Shown: positions 35,143 to 47,559 of the stretch, one piece after another
Numbering within the stretch: the first letter of the stretch is position 1
How the letters are laid out: each line of letters starts with the position of its first letter
Assembly (NCBI GenBank): GCA_947034885.2
Contig: OX344758.2
Coordinates: forward strand, 18,627,067 to 18,691,066
DNA length: 64,000 bases
From: Thuidium tamariscinum
Lineage: Eukaryota; Streptophyta; Bryopsida; Hypnales; Thuidiaceae
Direction: 5' to 3'
Translations under genes and position numbers: made by a program
The notes under the pieces: generated by a model
Databases searched by the model: none
Told to the model about the DNA's origin: nothing
The model's input: only the letters and a program-made list of their open reading frames with translations

Positions 35143-37399
35143 ATTGAAGCTTTTGGAGCCTTGAAAAAAAACATTGGGAATGTAAGAAAATCCATACAAT
35201 AGAGGCTATGGAATAAGTGGGGAGTGCAATTTGTGTTAAAAGTCAAAGTGTTTGAAGTATAAGTATAAGTTTCAAGTTGCTACTAAAAGCTTTAGGCATA
35301 GTTAGGAGACTAATTTGATCCCCTTTTAGGAGTTTGACTACGTGTTAAGCAAAGATTGTTGATTAAAATACCCATAGTCAACCAATTGAAGTTGTAAGGT
35401 CTTAAGTATATTTTTAATTAGTACATATGAAGCTTATGTCATTACAATTGTTTGATTTTTAGAATAATTATAAGCTAATTAGTAGTAATTGAAATTAAAG
35501 ATTGTATTTCTAAAATATTCCAAAAAATACATGACAAAATACAATATAGAAAATAAGTTGGAGAAAGCGAAGAGGGAAAATATCAAAAAATAGATCATAG
35601 GTTAAAAAAAGAATTAGATCACAAATAGAATTTGTACACCTTGTCGTAAAAGTTGTTATTGAAGTTGTATACGAAGAGATAAAAAAATGCAACAAAAATG
35701 GATGAAGGCAAGCCTCACAATACACTGATAGTATACATGTTGGACAATAGAAATGTGGTAGAAATGGATTCCTAGGCATATCCAAAAATTTTGTACTTTG
35801 TCATTTCTCTTATTGTAGGAACCGTAATTATATTAGAAATTAGAGGTTTAAATCAAACCTTTTGAAAATTTACTAAAATCCAACTTTGAATTCTAGATCA
35901 CTTAGATAATTTTTAGAGGTTCTACTAACATATCATACTTTATAAAATTTGAAAAAATTAGGAAAGACAAAATACAATGAAATTAGATAGTCAAAATCAC
36001 TAGCATTACATGAAATTTGAGGGCATTAGGAGACTACGGGTTTCCGGATTGCAGAAATGTAGTTTCTGCCCTGTGAATTTGAATCCTACGTAGTCACGAC
36101 CTTACTACGTAATTTTTTTTTTCTTTTCAAAATTTTTTTGACTTATTTTCATACTTCAGGACCCCATTTAAAAAAAATTAAAGCTGGCCTAACAACGGCC
36201 AGTGGCATTGGGAGCTGTTTTGGGAACACACCTGAAACGGCCTTGTAATGCCTTCAAATTTCTTCTAATGTTTTAGATTAAAAATATCAAAATTCATCTA
36301 ATGTAAGTAAAAAATCCTTAATACTTAGATGACATTTAAAATCCAACTTTGAAAGTAAAAATTAATTTGGGCTTATAGGCTAGAAGAAAATGTTGGATGA
36401 AGTCTTGGAGGATGAATTATAAATAAAACTTCATCCATCAATAATTTTTGCTAAAAAATACCATTATAAAGGTTTTTATTACTAATTTAGAATAGGCATA
36501 TTATATTGTACAACTTAAGCTAATAAATAATAAAAATTTGAATTTTTCAATTTGGATTTGGAAATCTAGAGCTTATGCTTAGATTGGCCAAAACCATTCA
36601 AAACTTCTAATTTCTACAAATTTGTATCAATTTTAGTTAAGTTGTGATTAATTTCTAGTTTGATGTTAGCTAGAATGTTAGAAAAAACTTATTTATTGTA
36701 TAAAATACAAAATGAACAACTTTTAAATATCTAATTTAGGATTCAAAGCCCAACAACAAAGAATGTGGTTGAATATACTTTATTTCAAGGATATAGATAA
36801 AATTTCATGCATGTCATCATTGTCATGTATTGAAGTGTTTTTTTTTTTTTGAAAGGTTCTCAAAGATGTCATCTTATAAAAAGTCTCTATAGGCCATACA
36901 AAAGTCACATAATTATTCATATGATGATTGAGGCTCACCATGGACATATGTGCACTTATAGTCTTATATTGCAATTAGAAGATGGTTGTTTGGATGTTCT
37001 TACAAGGATAAAGACCTCAAAAGCAAATCCTTTTTTTGTTATAAAATGTTTTTAAATAGTGCTTGTATAAAATACTTTTTCTCCTATACACTTTGTACAT
37101 AGATGTAAATACATCAATAAACACATGAGATGTGCTTCAATGTCTTTTTTATTGCATAATTGTAGGTGTTTAAGGCTTTGCAACTTCACTTCAAACATTT
37201 TGTAGGATTAGAGTGTGGCAACATTTATCCATTTTGGATCAAATTTGATTGATAAATTAGCTTAATTATATAGTAGTCATTTACATGCCTATTTAGGTCA
37301 AATGACTAAAGCAAAGCTTGTTCATGACTAGGGCAAGTTGCATAATTAAAGTCTTAAAACCCTAGTTTCCACTTCTTTGTAGCAGCCCCTGATTTAAGG
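35143..37399. other. AT-rich intergenic DNA
   Basis: No gene recognised. A short GC-richer patch at 36030-36120 ('ctacgggtttccgg', 'cctacgtagtcacg') stands out but has no coding or repeat assignment. Confidence 0.4.
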
Positions 37400-37745
37400 C
37401 ATAAGAGGATTTTGGGGCTTTTGGGAGACTATTTTAGGGTTGTTCCTTCAAATTGTTTCCAGTCCTATAGACCAGTCCCCTGCTGGTCTGAGTTTTTGAA
37501 TTTTGAAAATAAAATAAAAATATTTTTTCCAAAAAAATTCAGAATGTATTAAAAAGCAAGAAAATGATTTTAAAAATATTTTAAAAACATTTAATAATTA
37601 ATAATTAATAAAAAAATTAATTAATTAGTATTTTCTAACTTGGTAGTCACTTGACCACATCAATATAGTATTCCTAGCATTTCCAATGTGTTCCCAATAT
37701 TTGGGAACTCGCAGTCTTATAAACTAGCCAAAAATCCTCTTATGT
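37400..37745 (+). mobile_element. CATAAGAGGATTTTGG-ended MITE, copy 1
   Basis: Ends ATAAGAGGATTTTGGGGC and GCCAAAAATCCTCTTATG. Interior blocks ('cagaatgtatta', 'tttgggaa', 'gcagtctta') match a second copy at 60983-61325. Confidence 0.68.
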
Positions 37746-37799
37746 TTTGAAAACAAATTATCATTGTTTGTAGCTACCCCTTGAAAGCGGAACATTTGA

Positions 37800-38215
37800 A
37801 TATCTTTGTTTCTTTCTCTTTATTTCTTGTTGCCTCTTTGTGTTTGCTTCTTGTTGCCTTTCAATTGTTTAAAAAAAATTTCTCTTGTTAGCTCTAGCTT
37901 CTTGCTTCGTACTTCTTGTTGCTTATTTCCTCTTGTTTTTTCTGATTTTGTATTTCATGTTGTTATTTGTTACTTCTTATTTGTTCTTGTTGTTTCTTTT
38001 ATTTTTGCTTCTAATTTCTTCTTGTTGCATCAAAGTTCTTACTTCCTTTTGTTGTTTATTTTCTTTTCTTGTATTTTGTTGTATCTCAACCTATATTTCT
38101 TATTGTATCTTAAATTCTTAATTCTTGCTTATTCTTGCTTTTTGTTGCATCTTGTAGCATCTTACCTTTTGCTTGTTGTTAGCTCTTAGCACTTGCCACT
38201 TTTTGTTAATTGGTA
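37800..38215 (+). repeat. Pyrimidine-rich CTTCTTGTTGC-type degenerate repeat
   Basis: A strongly strand-biased T/C tract with many variants of CTTCTTGTTGC. It leaves a 127-codon frame open that reads as Leu/Phe/Ser/Cys with no domain. I regard that as composition, not a membrane protein. Confidence 0.55.
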
Positions 38216-38263
38216 TTGTTGAAGCTATGATTGAGTAGCTTAATTGAATGTCAAAATAGGATG

Positions 38264-39184
38264 TTAACCCCATATGTTCATTGACTATGTTTACTCCAAA
38301 AGCGGTCAAAAATTGCCATTTCTAGTGCTAATACCAATTTTTTTTTTATAGATTTATAACCATAGGATCTTGTGGTAAAATGGTTTGAGAACATGTGGAA
38401 TTTTTTTTTCAGTTTTTTATCGTATAGATTGCAAGATATTAGCAATTGAATGTTCATAAATAATATTTTTTACCCTACAGAAAACAAGGTATTAGCTTTT
38501 TAGTAAGCAACAATCATACAAAAAATGGTTAAAAACAATTATACTTTTTGGGATTCATTGTTGAAGCCAAGTAGGATACATGCCTAAAAAACTTCAATTT
38601 ATTTGGAATTGTACAACATATAGGAAAAAAAATAGGAAGTAGAAGGAACTAGCAAATGATTCAAAATACAAAATTGTTAAAAATTTCTTTAAGAAATTGA
38701 AAAATGTCAATCCCAATGTTTGCAATGTTGTGATAAATAGTTTACATCCTATGATTCTATTTTTTTTGAAAAATATTGAAAATTGAGTAAAATAAAGGAC
38801 TTCAAAGTTTATTTTAGAGTAGAGAATTCATTATTGTCCGCAAACAAAAACTCCTCATAACTTTTGATTCATTGATCAAATTGAAATGATTCAAAGCTTT
38901 ACACACAAACCTAAATGAAGAAAATCAATCTCAAATTTTAGTATTTGAAAAATGTTTTTTTTTTTCAATCTACCCAAATTGCAATTATGAAAAAAAGTAA
39001 CATATTAGGCAATAACTTTTTACTTGTATTTCCAAATGTCCTATATTTTAGTGCATTTGAAAGATATTCCTCTTCCCCACTTTATATTGAAATTTGGGCC
39101 TGAAGTAATGAAATCTCTAGTTACACATACCTGCCTAAAATTATTATATTGCTAAATTTAGTAGGTTGGTCTTTTAAGGGTTAA
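38264..39184 (+). mobile_element. piggyBac-like MITE (diverged)
   Basis: TTAA at 38264-38267 and 39181-39184, 913 bp between. Ends CCCCATATGTTCATTG and GGTTGGTCTTTTAAGGG. The internal order ('aaattgccattt', 'ataaccataggatcttgt', 'agattgcaagatatt') follows the 31-kb copy. Confidence 0.7.
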
Positions 39185-40156
39185 TAAATACATAGAATAT
39201 GGAATTGTGAACTTGTTAGATATATAGTAATGAACAATCCAAAGTAATGAATGTAAAACTCATCTAAGGTATAAAAAGGAATCTATTGCATACACAAATG
39301 AATCGTGAGCTTAGGGTGTAATGTTGTGAGTGTTATCTTCAATATCCTCCTTTGTTCATAGCGTTACTATTTTGTTTTGCAATATACAAAATGTTGTGAT
39401 GCATCTTTCTTCCTACAAATACACTTAAGATCTTGAGTTTACTTATTGAATGCCTATCATTGGTGAGTGATTGCTCATGTTTCTTTAATTTGAGTCGGTA
39501 TTTTATAGTTGAGAAAGAAGAGCTAATTGATCCGGAAGTTAGTTGGCAAAGTCAACTAATTTTTGTATTCTTTTGGTGGTTGGTGATTGTAATTTGACAA
39601 CCATGCTACAAGATTTTTGAGATTTGTAACTTTATATTTTGATTTCTTCAAGGAGGTTAACAAGTTTCACATTAATTTGATAACACTACATCTAAAATTG
39701 TTAGGGTTCATAAAATTATTGCTAGTAGTAGTAAATAGAAGGATCTTGTGATGTATACTCACTACAAGGGAAATGGGTCCTAATTTACAAAATTTTGACA
39801 AAAAAATGTTCGAAATGATAGCTTAATGTTCGAAACGGCAGCCACAACTTTTGAAAGTTGGCACTTTGTCAATGCGGTCAATTCTTCAATCAATTTTGAC
39901 AAACAAGGTTAATGTCTTCTTAGAAACCCAACAAAATTTTACATATAATTTTTATTTTAGATACAAAATGATGAAGTTATCATTTACTAACACTATGAGA
40001 AAATGTACCTCATTGCAATCTTCAACTACTCATCATCAACACCTTAACATTACTTGTTTATAGGGGAATAAAACTCCCATTATATACTTTGAGTGATAAG
40101 AGGTCGACCAATCCATATGGGATATATGAATTCTTAAAGTTGTGAGAGCTCATAGT
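39185..40156. other. AT-rich intergenic DNA
   Basis: No gene recognised. CACTACAAGGGAAATGGG at about 39761-39778 looks like a CACTA-type end, but no partner end was found. Confidence 0.4.
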
Positions 40157-40560
40157 TAAGTTAAAAACCCAAAATTTTGTATTAAAATTAGGATTTTAAA
40201 CCTCATTTAAGCGTAGTAGAATGTCTTTTTTCAAAAATATTTGAATTAAGATTAGTTAAAATATGAATTGGAGTTTCAAATCCAAAAATCCATTTGACAT
40301 TTCAAGTTTTCAATCAAAAGTTATGAATAGATTTCAAAAAGGAAGTTTGAAAAAATGTAATAAGAACAATTTCAAACACTTCTTTGAAATTCCATAACTT
40401 TTGATTGAAAACTTGAAATGTCAAACGGATTTTTGAAGGCAAAACTTTAATTTATTTTATAACTAATATTAATTTAATTTTTTTGAAAAAATACATAATT
40501 ATACTATGCCTAAATGAGGTCTGAAGTCCTAGTTTAAACACAATTATTATTTCTAACTTA
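40157..40560. mobile_element. Large foldback element, copy 1
   Basis: Two arms of ~200 nt start TAAGTTAAAAA and end TTCTAACTTA. Both contain ACCTCATTTA and TTTGACATTTCAAGTTTTC or their complements. It shares its outer parts with 49026-49398. Noncoding. Confidence 0.7.
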
Positions 40561-40586
40561 ATACTTACATTCTTGCTATGTTTATT

Positions 40587-42695
40587 TTAATCTTTGAAGG
40601 ACCAAGAGTTCCTTTAGAGAATTCTTAACTTCTTGAGACTTTAGGCAAGTTCCTATAATCTCAATTTTTTTGAAATAATTTGAAATTTTCTCATCATACA
40701 ATTTTTTTAATAAATTCATAGAAATATAATTTTTTAATTTCAAATCAATGCTTGGAAACAAAAGTTATGCCTTCTTTAATATAGTTTTCATGTCATTGTC
40801 TAGAAAATTTCTACAATAACTTAAATGTTTTTTTCTTCTTACAAATCTTATACTTTTCTACATGAAAAGCTTCTATTCGTTCCATTTGGATTAGGGAATA
40901 GGGATGTGAAAGTTATGAACAATCTTGTTTTTTAAACAATCTAAGTATCTTAAAAACAACAACTTATAGGATTCATTTTTGAATGCAATTAATTTTTTTA
41001 TAAGGTTTACCTTTAAAAGACCAAGGCCTTATTTTTGTAAAAAAACACTCAAATCTACCATTTCTATACTAAAGAATTAAAAAATCTGAATTTTTTTTAA
41101 CATCTAACCATAGGTTTGTACACCTAATTAATATGAGGATGTGTGTAAAAAAATTTCAAAATTTTGTATCATATAGATTGCAAGATATTTGCGTTTTAAG
41201 TAAGAGAAACAAATTTTTGAGCACATTGTAGGGACTAGATTATTTGGCTTTGAACCTTCTTAACTTTAATTTTTTGCACTATATAGAGTTTGAGCTTTGA
41301 ATATTTATAGTAGACAATTCAGTTGAAGGTCTAAGGAAAAAAAATGAATTCTAAAAAACTTAATTTTTATTCTTAAAAAAATTGTTATTTAGAAGTAGGT
41401 ATGAAATAGAAGGAAAATCCAAATTAATAATAATATATGTGAGATGGAATTAAAAGGCACTAGTCCCAATGGTAAAATTATTCTAGAAAGAAAAATAAAC
41501 CGTATAGAACTTTCTTTTTAAAAACTTGTAAAACTTGCATTCAAAAATGAATTCTTTAAGTTATTTTTTCAAAAAGATACTTAGATTGCCCCCAAAACAA
41601 GATTGTCCATAATTTAATGCAACTTATTCAAATGAAAAAAATCAAAGCTTTCTACATAGACAAAAATATAATCTATGAGAAAAGAAATTCTAAAAAGAAA
41701 TTCAAAATTCAAATTTTTTTTAGTGTTTGGTCTCCTTTGTTTTGGATATAATTTTTGTTCATGGGTACCAATTAGAGAAAAATTATATTTTTATGAAGCT
41801 ATTTAGTTATTTTGTCTTCAAAAAAAGTTTTAAGAAAATCATTAAAAAAATTCAAACCATAGGTACTTGCTTGAAATCCCATTTGTTCACTAAATGGACA
41901 ATTGTCCTTTAGGGGTTAAGTTTGTTTGCTAGAACAATCTCACCATTGAAATTATTGTGTTTCAATCCCATCTTACATAAGAAGAAATTTAGCCCTTGCC
42001 TAGAGTTGGTTGATTGCATGAAAATGTGCAATTACAATTTAAAAAGAAAAAATGCAACAATTTTTTCTTGGCCCATGTAGATCACTTGTTGAACCAAGTA
42101 GGATATGGGACTAAATTTATTTATTTTTCTATAAAAAATAATAAAATAATAAAACTTTACTCTTCCTTTAGATTTGCACATTGGCCAAAAGTCAAATGGC
42201 CCTTTGTAGGGTCCAAATTTTCTCTAATGGAGATTATAATAATTGAAATTTTCCTTTCAATCTTTGATCTACTTCTACTTAATAATTTTTTAAAGAATGA
42301 TAATCAAACAACATGCTGCAATAAGTGTTGTTTTTTTAGTTTTTATTCCCTAGACTTTCTACTCAATTCTTCAACATTATAAAGGGATTCAAAGTCTCTA
42401 GATAGTGCAAATTCTTTTTGCAAATGGGAGTCAAGGTCATTTGAATTTTGAAATTGCAAGTCAATGTTCAAAAAAACTTTTCTTTTTCTAATTTTGAATG
42501 CTAGTATCTTTCAATGATCTATTTGGACAAATTCCATAACAGTTTTATCATAGTCATGATCTTTGACAAGTAAAATACCAATTCCTATGGTTAAATTTTT
42601 TTTCTTAATTATTTTTTGGGATGAACCCATCAAAATGACACGACTCTTGAGTGGATTTTTTTACAGAAAAATGGCCTTGGATCGTGAGGGGTTAG
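40587..42695 (-). mobile_element. piggyBac-like MITE (inverted), interrupted by another copy
   Basis: The left part, 40587-41005, starts TTAATCTTTGAAGGACC. The right part, 41920-42695, ends GGCCTTGGATCGTGAGGGG followed by TTAG. A second family member sits at TTAA between them. Relative to the copy at 20160 the right part carries about 250 extra bp around 41975-42235. The region 42240-42300 preserves the empty TTAA site used by the nested element at 20690. Confidence 0.7.
41006..41919 (+). mobile_element. piggyBac-like MITE nested in an inverted relative
   Basis: Ends CCTTTAAAAGACCAAGGCC and GACAATTGTCCTTTAGGGG, flanked by TTTA (a one-base variant) and TTAA (41916-41919). In the related element at 20571-20574 the same flanks (aagg and gtttgtttt) meet at a single TTAA. 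Confidence 0.78.
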
Positions 42696-42750
42696 GCTTC
42701 GGGTGCTCTGGTTTCTACCTGTCCAGAGCACCTGCACAACTGCAGTATCC

Positions 42751-45330
42751 GGACTGGCCTTCCACCGCCCCTTCGGCAGTTGCCTCCCCTCCACGATCAT
42801 AATCAGGGAATAATAATTAATCATTTCGCATCAAATTGAGCGACACCCTCGTCCAGTACGTGATCAAAAATTTGACTAACAAGTTGGCGTGCACTTCAAA
42901 AGTCCGAGTACGTACGTCCCTGGGAAATGGATTCACACTCAGGATCATCGATCAAGCAACTTACAAAACGAATTCGGACTAACTTACAGTACCCCACCAC
43001 ACACTTTCAGTTGCAGTTTGCGGGATATTGATCTTACGTGCAGGGCAATGCCCGAGGAGCTGAGGAGGGCCGACGAGGAGGGTGGAACCCAATGAGGAGG
43101 CTCTTTCATTGTGCAATGCCTGGCCACAAGAAGCTTGGCTTGGCGTAAGCAAATCACGGGAAGAAAATTGGGATGAAATCGATAAGACAATTAAACATGA
43201 TGATGATTGACATGAAAAATGCGTAATGCCCGATTACATGGGCAATCCTCGTGATTGAGCATTAAGTACACCCTGATTGCAGCACAAAAACTCTCTGCCT
43301 CTCCGCAAAATGGAAGGGAAGGGCCATTTTCTTCCCGTGGTTTACGATATATTGGATTACTGTCGTGAGCTAACTTAATTAGAACCTTTGACTCTTTGCA
43401 AAATTCAATTGCAAGAGACACAGCGGAAATGGGGAAGCAGGCGGACTAGTAAGAGTCGCAGAGATGTTCACCAAGAGAATTGCCCAAATCGGCGAAGAAT
43501 GATGTGCCGTTTTCTGTTTTCTTGAGGGAAACTCATGCATGAAAATTTTGCAGTTTGCTGATTTGGCCCTCTTCTAAAGTAGGCCACATGCGGTTAGCCT
43601 TGCGGCTTTTCAAGCACCTACTCGAAGTTAGTGAGCGTCCACCACCCAGGCATGTATCCAGGGATGATGTCGTCTGCAATCGAGATTGTCAACACCCAAA
43701 AGTTCCGCGTTGGATCACTAAACAGCCTGGACTGTTCTGTACATTGAAAATTTACACTTTTGATTCTGGAAGTAAATTTTTTTATCATTTGGGAGAAGTA
43801 GTCACCTATTTCCTCAATACAGTACTCAGGTGTTACTTGGGTGATAGTTCAGTGACATGTAAAGTAGTCTGCTCTAAAAGTGATTGTATTCTAAACGTGA
43901 ACCCTATCTAGAAACAAGTGACATCTTGTTTGAAATATGTAATTTTGTCAATGATGACTTAGATTTATGAGCAAACTACCTTATATCAAAACTAGGTGAC
44001 ACCTAGATAACATTCAGCTATTGTTTACATATTCAATATTAACCACTTAACCCCTAAAAGCCCAAGGGGTTAGGACAAAACACAAATGTGTTATAAAATA
44101 TAAGTGTTACAACTTTTTTGAAGTTAGTATTATAGAAGATAATGTAAAGCACAAAAAGTAGAAAGTATCCATACAGTCAAAGTAAAAAAAATATTTTTAG
44201 ATTATTTTTAAATGAATTTTGAAGATATAACTTCAAAAATTCACCAAAAATACAATTTCTATTCTTAGGATTTGAAATTTTTTTTGATTGGTCAAAATTG
44301 TGTTTTTTATTGATTTATATAAAATTTCAAAATATTCAACCTCTAAAAGCCTAAGGGATTAAGACAAAATACAAATGTGTAATAAAATATAAGCTTTACA
44401 ACTTTTTTGAAGTTAGCTTCAAAGAAGATAATGTAAAGCACAAAAAGTAGAAAGTATCCATATGATCAAAATTTAAAAAATATTTATAGATTCTCTTCAA
44501 ATGAATTTTGAAGATATAACTTCAAAAATTCACCAAAAATACAGTTTCTATTTTTAGGATTTGAAATTTTTTTTGATTGGTCAAAAACTCAAAATTGTGG
44601 TTTTTATAGATTTGTTAAATAACAAAAAATATTTATTAATGAGAGCATCAATACTTCCCCCAAATAGTAAGTTTTTCAACACTAAGCAATTTTAGACACT
44701 TTGTGCTATTTCTACTTTTTTTTGCTATAACTTTTATTTGACCTTATAGATCTTAGTTTTGAATGCAAATGTTGAAATACAATCCAAAATTTTCAGATTT
44801 TGAAAAAGAAAAAGTTGAAAAAAGTTGTTTTTTTGCCCAAAAATGCTGCCCGAAGTTGGGTAGCGACCAAAAAATGGTCACTTGAGCACTTAGGGGTTAA
44901 GACTATTTGTTTGTTTGATTATTTGTCAAGTTGAAATCTCCTGGACCATGCTTCCCCAAGTCAAAGTCTTCATACCATTGGATAGCTCTTGGCAAAGAGG
45001 GGTGCATGGGCTTTGTTTTGTAGCATTTTGACTCACTGTGAGAAAGTTATTGGATTTCAAAAGTTTTATGAATTGGAAAATTGGAAAATTGAAGAGTTAT
45101 TTTTATTTTTATTTTGGTTGTAGCAATGGCACAAGGCACACTAGTAACCATTGAAACGGGCATTGAAAGAAGCTATGGCTAGACCACTCAAAAGTGTCCA
45201 ATAAATGACTTCATTGTTCATTGTATAAACAAATATATGGAGCATTTTGGTGACTACTTACTCACAAGGGGTGCGCCCAAGGAGATTACTTGTGGTTTTT
45301 AGAAAACTACGAGAGTTAAAAGATAGGATT
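42751..45330 (+). repeat. Segmental duplication, unit A (left part)
   Basis: Begins GGACTGGCCTTCCACCGCC and is collinear with 53935-55970; the first ~700 bp are nearly identical by eye. It contains a 68-codon frame (42889-43095) kept open in both copies, ending AMPEELRRADEEGGTQ after a possible splice acceptor (GTGCAG). The opposite strand is also open in both copies, so I cannot tell coding from recent duplication. Similarity resumes after the transposon at 44047-44900. Confidence 0.75.
44047..44900 (+). mobile_element. TTAA-flanked element inserted in duplication unit A
   Basis: TTAA at 44047-44050 and 44897-44900; ends CCCCTAAAAGCCCAAGGGG and GAGCACTTAGGGG. Unit B has no element here: its uninterrupted flanks join at TGAA (55231-55234). 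Inside, the first ~270 bp are directly repeated (44048-44317 and 44340-44615). Confidence 0.8.
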
Positions 45331-46453
45331 CATTTAATTCAAAGGGGATAAATTTTATATAATATATAGGGTTACTATAGGGTCCTTGAAATGCCACATA
45401 TCCTATTACATATAAATTAGGCTATGTAAAAATATTATTTAATAGGAATTTTTATTAATAAATTAGCCTTTCCAAATAGGGTCCATACAAATTTTTTGTA
45501 ATACAATGAATATAAATGTAGACTATTTATTTTAAGTGAATCATAAAACCTATCCAATCTAGCAAATAATTGTAGCTTGTACATACAAATCTTTTTATAA
45601 GTATGCCAAGTATGTCACAACATGTAAGAATCTATTGTTCTAAGACAAAAGAGCTAAGCTCTAAATTTACAATGAGGTTGTACTATGAGGATTTGTGTTC
45701 ACACAAAGTACTCGTTAAGAAATTATTGTAGGATTTGGGTATTGTCACTTCCATGAGTCTAGGATTGCTGAGAATGTTAGCCATGTTGTCTCCCACTATT
45801 GATTCTAAACTCAAACCATTGCAAATGCATATATATAGAAAAAGAGAGAGAGAGGGAAAGAGAGAAAATATATGGTCTCTAGTTAAAGTAGAGGTCATAT
45901 TCAAGTGTTAATCTACACTGTTTTTAAAGTATTAATTTCTCACGTTGTTGATGTTATATTGCTAGTATTGGTGTTTTTCTTAATTTCAGCATCATAACTA
46001 TGTTTAATGTTTTTATGATGTTGTTTGTTATTCACCATATCGGGTTGTTTAGAATATATGGTATAGAATTTAGAAATATTTAAAATTGATGCTGCATTTC
46101 ATACTTTTATTTGTCATTTGAAATTGTACTACAATACAAGTAGTGCATATATATATATTTTTAAAGTGTACATGTATGACACTAGTTTTATAGTGTCTAT
46201 TGTATATAGGTATGAAAAAATTAGACATGTGAGTTTTGTGTATAAGATAGCCCAATTATAAAAACAATATGAATGAATTTATAAAAAATCATAGGATATT
46301 AAAAATATGCCCTTGGTATCTTTATATGTAAAAATACAATCACCTTAATTACTATAATGAAGGTAAATAGCCCCATGTTAAATATCCTATTTACGTACAT
46401 GTATACTTAAAATTACAAGGAGTGATCTCCCTAGGGGGGTGCATTCTTCAAAT
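45331..46453. other. AT-rich intergenic DNA
   Basis: Absent from unit B, so gained in A or lost in B. A GA-rich run (agagagagaggg) lies at 45843-45863. No gene recognised. Confidence 0.4.
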
Positions 46454-46609
46454 ACAGGTGAAGTAAGAGTAGTTACCTACCATGTGGAAAAAATATAGCC
46501 ATTACCACTTCTTTACCATGTCCTAGTAGTAAACTACTATGAGTTTTCCACTTAGCATGTGGTAATGGCCACATTTTTCCCACATGATAATTGCTTCTAC
46601 TTCCCCTAT
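46454..46609. mobile_element. Foldback MITE with TTTTTCCCACATGG arms
   Basis: The left arm contains CCATGTGGAAAAAATATAGC; the right arm is its complement, ending CTTCTACTTCCCC. A half copy lies at 47470-47528 and a fragment at 50588-50622 (ggtaatggtcatatttttcc). Confidence 0.65.
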
Positions 46610-46610
46610 G

Positions 46611-47345
46611 GAGTCATTGCAAGAAAGACCGACCGATTGTGGTAGTGTTTTCCACATTACTATTGAATTTTTTGGGTGTATTGTATAATTAGAAAAATAA
46701 TTTTTTAAAAATGTAATAAAAATGTTTAATGTATATACCTCTAAGAAGAAGGTATCCTAGAAAGGAAAAGTATAGAAAAAATTCTCTAAGTAGGAGAACT
46801 AGAAAAGTGCAAATTTTCATGAAAATAGGCACTTTGAAATTTTAATTTGGAAAAAATAGGGAAATTTTTTGAAAAAAAAACTAAAAGTTGAAGATTTGGG
46901 ATAATTTTATGATAAAGAGATTTTACCAAAAGAATGATCCCAAAACCATCATAAATGTTCAAAAGTATGTGTGCAAAAGAGGCCTATTAGGACACATGTA
47001 GAGGAAAGAGAATGATGATTTTTGAGATTTCCTTTCATAGAAACATGCCTACCTAGTATGGGAATAGACCATACAAATTTCAACTTTAGATCATTAATTT
47101 TGGATACCCCCCAATACTAAAAATCCCTAAATCGCAAAGTATGACAAATTAGCTTAATTGAAATTTAATTATAAAATGATTTTTGAATTCTTTTGAAAAA
47201 TAAGGAATGTCATTTTTGTCATATTAGACATCTCCAATCAAAATTTCAAGTTTAATCTCATTCACACTTAAAAAGTTATAGTCAATGACAACTCCGTCAT
47301 TCAAAGTGTGACGCTAAATAGTACTAGTCTTTCTTGCAATTACCA
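46611..47345 (+). mobile_element. TTGCAAGAAA-ended MITE, copy 3, TATG flanks
   Basis: 735 bp, ends GAGTCATTGCAAGAAAGAC and GTCTTTCTTGCAATTACCA. TATG lies on both sides (46607-46610 and 47346-47349). It is collinear with the copy at 61841; both have 'aactccgtca.tcaaagtgtgacg' near the right end. Confidence 0.74.
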
Positions 47346-47559
47346 TATGAAAAGTCAAAAACAATAATAATTTAACTATTTTGAAATCACCCCTCCACCC
47401 CAAAATGAAACTATCCTACAAAGAAAATTAGAGCCTATGTCTCATAACAATTTACCATTGGGAGATGGTAAAGAGGCCTGGTAATGGCCATATTTTTCCC
47501 ACATGGTAACTGCTCCTACTTCCCCTGTGAAAAGTCAAAAACAACAATAATTTGACTAT

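Noticed and set aside
37806-38189. 127-codon ORF reading as a hydrophobic Leu/Phe/Ser protein
   Set aside because: It is a direct result of a T/C-rich degenerate repeat; no start context, domain or homology pattern.
39761-39778. CACTACAAGGGAAATGGG as a CACTA transposon end
   Set aside because: No matching right end or 3-bp duplication found in the window.
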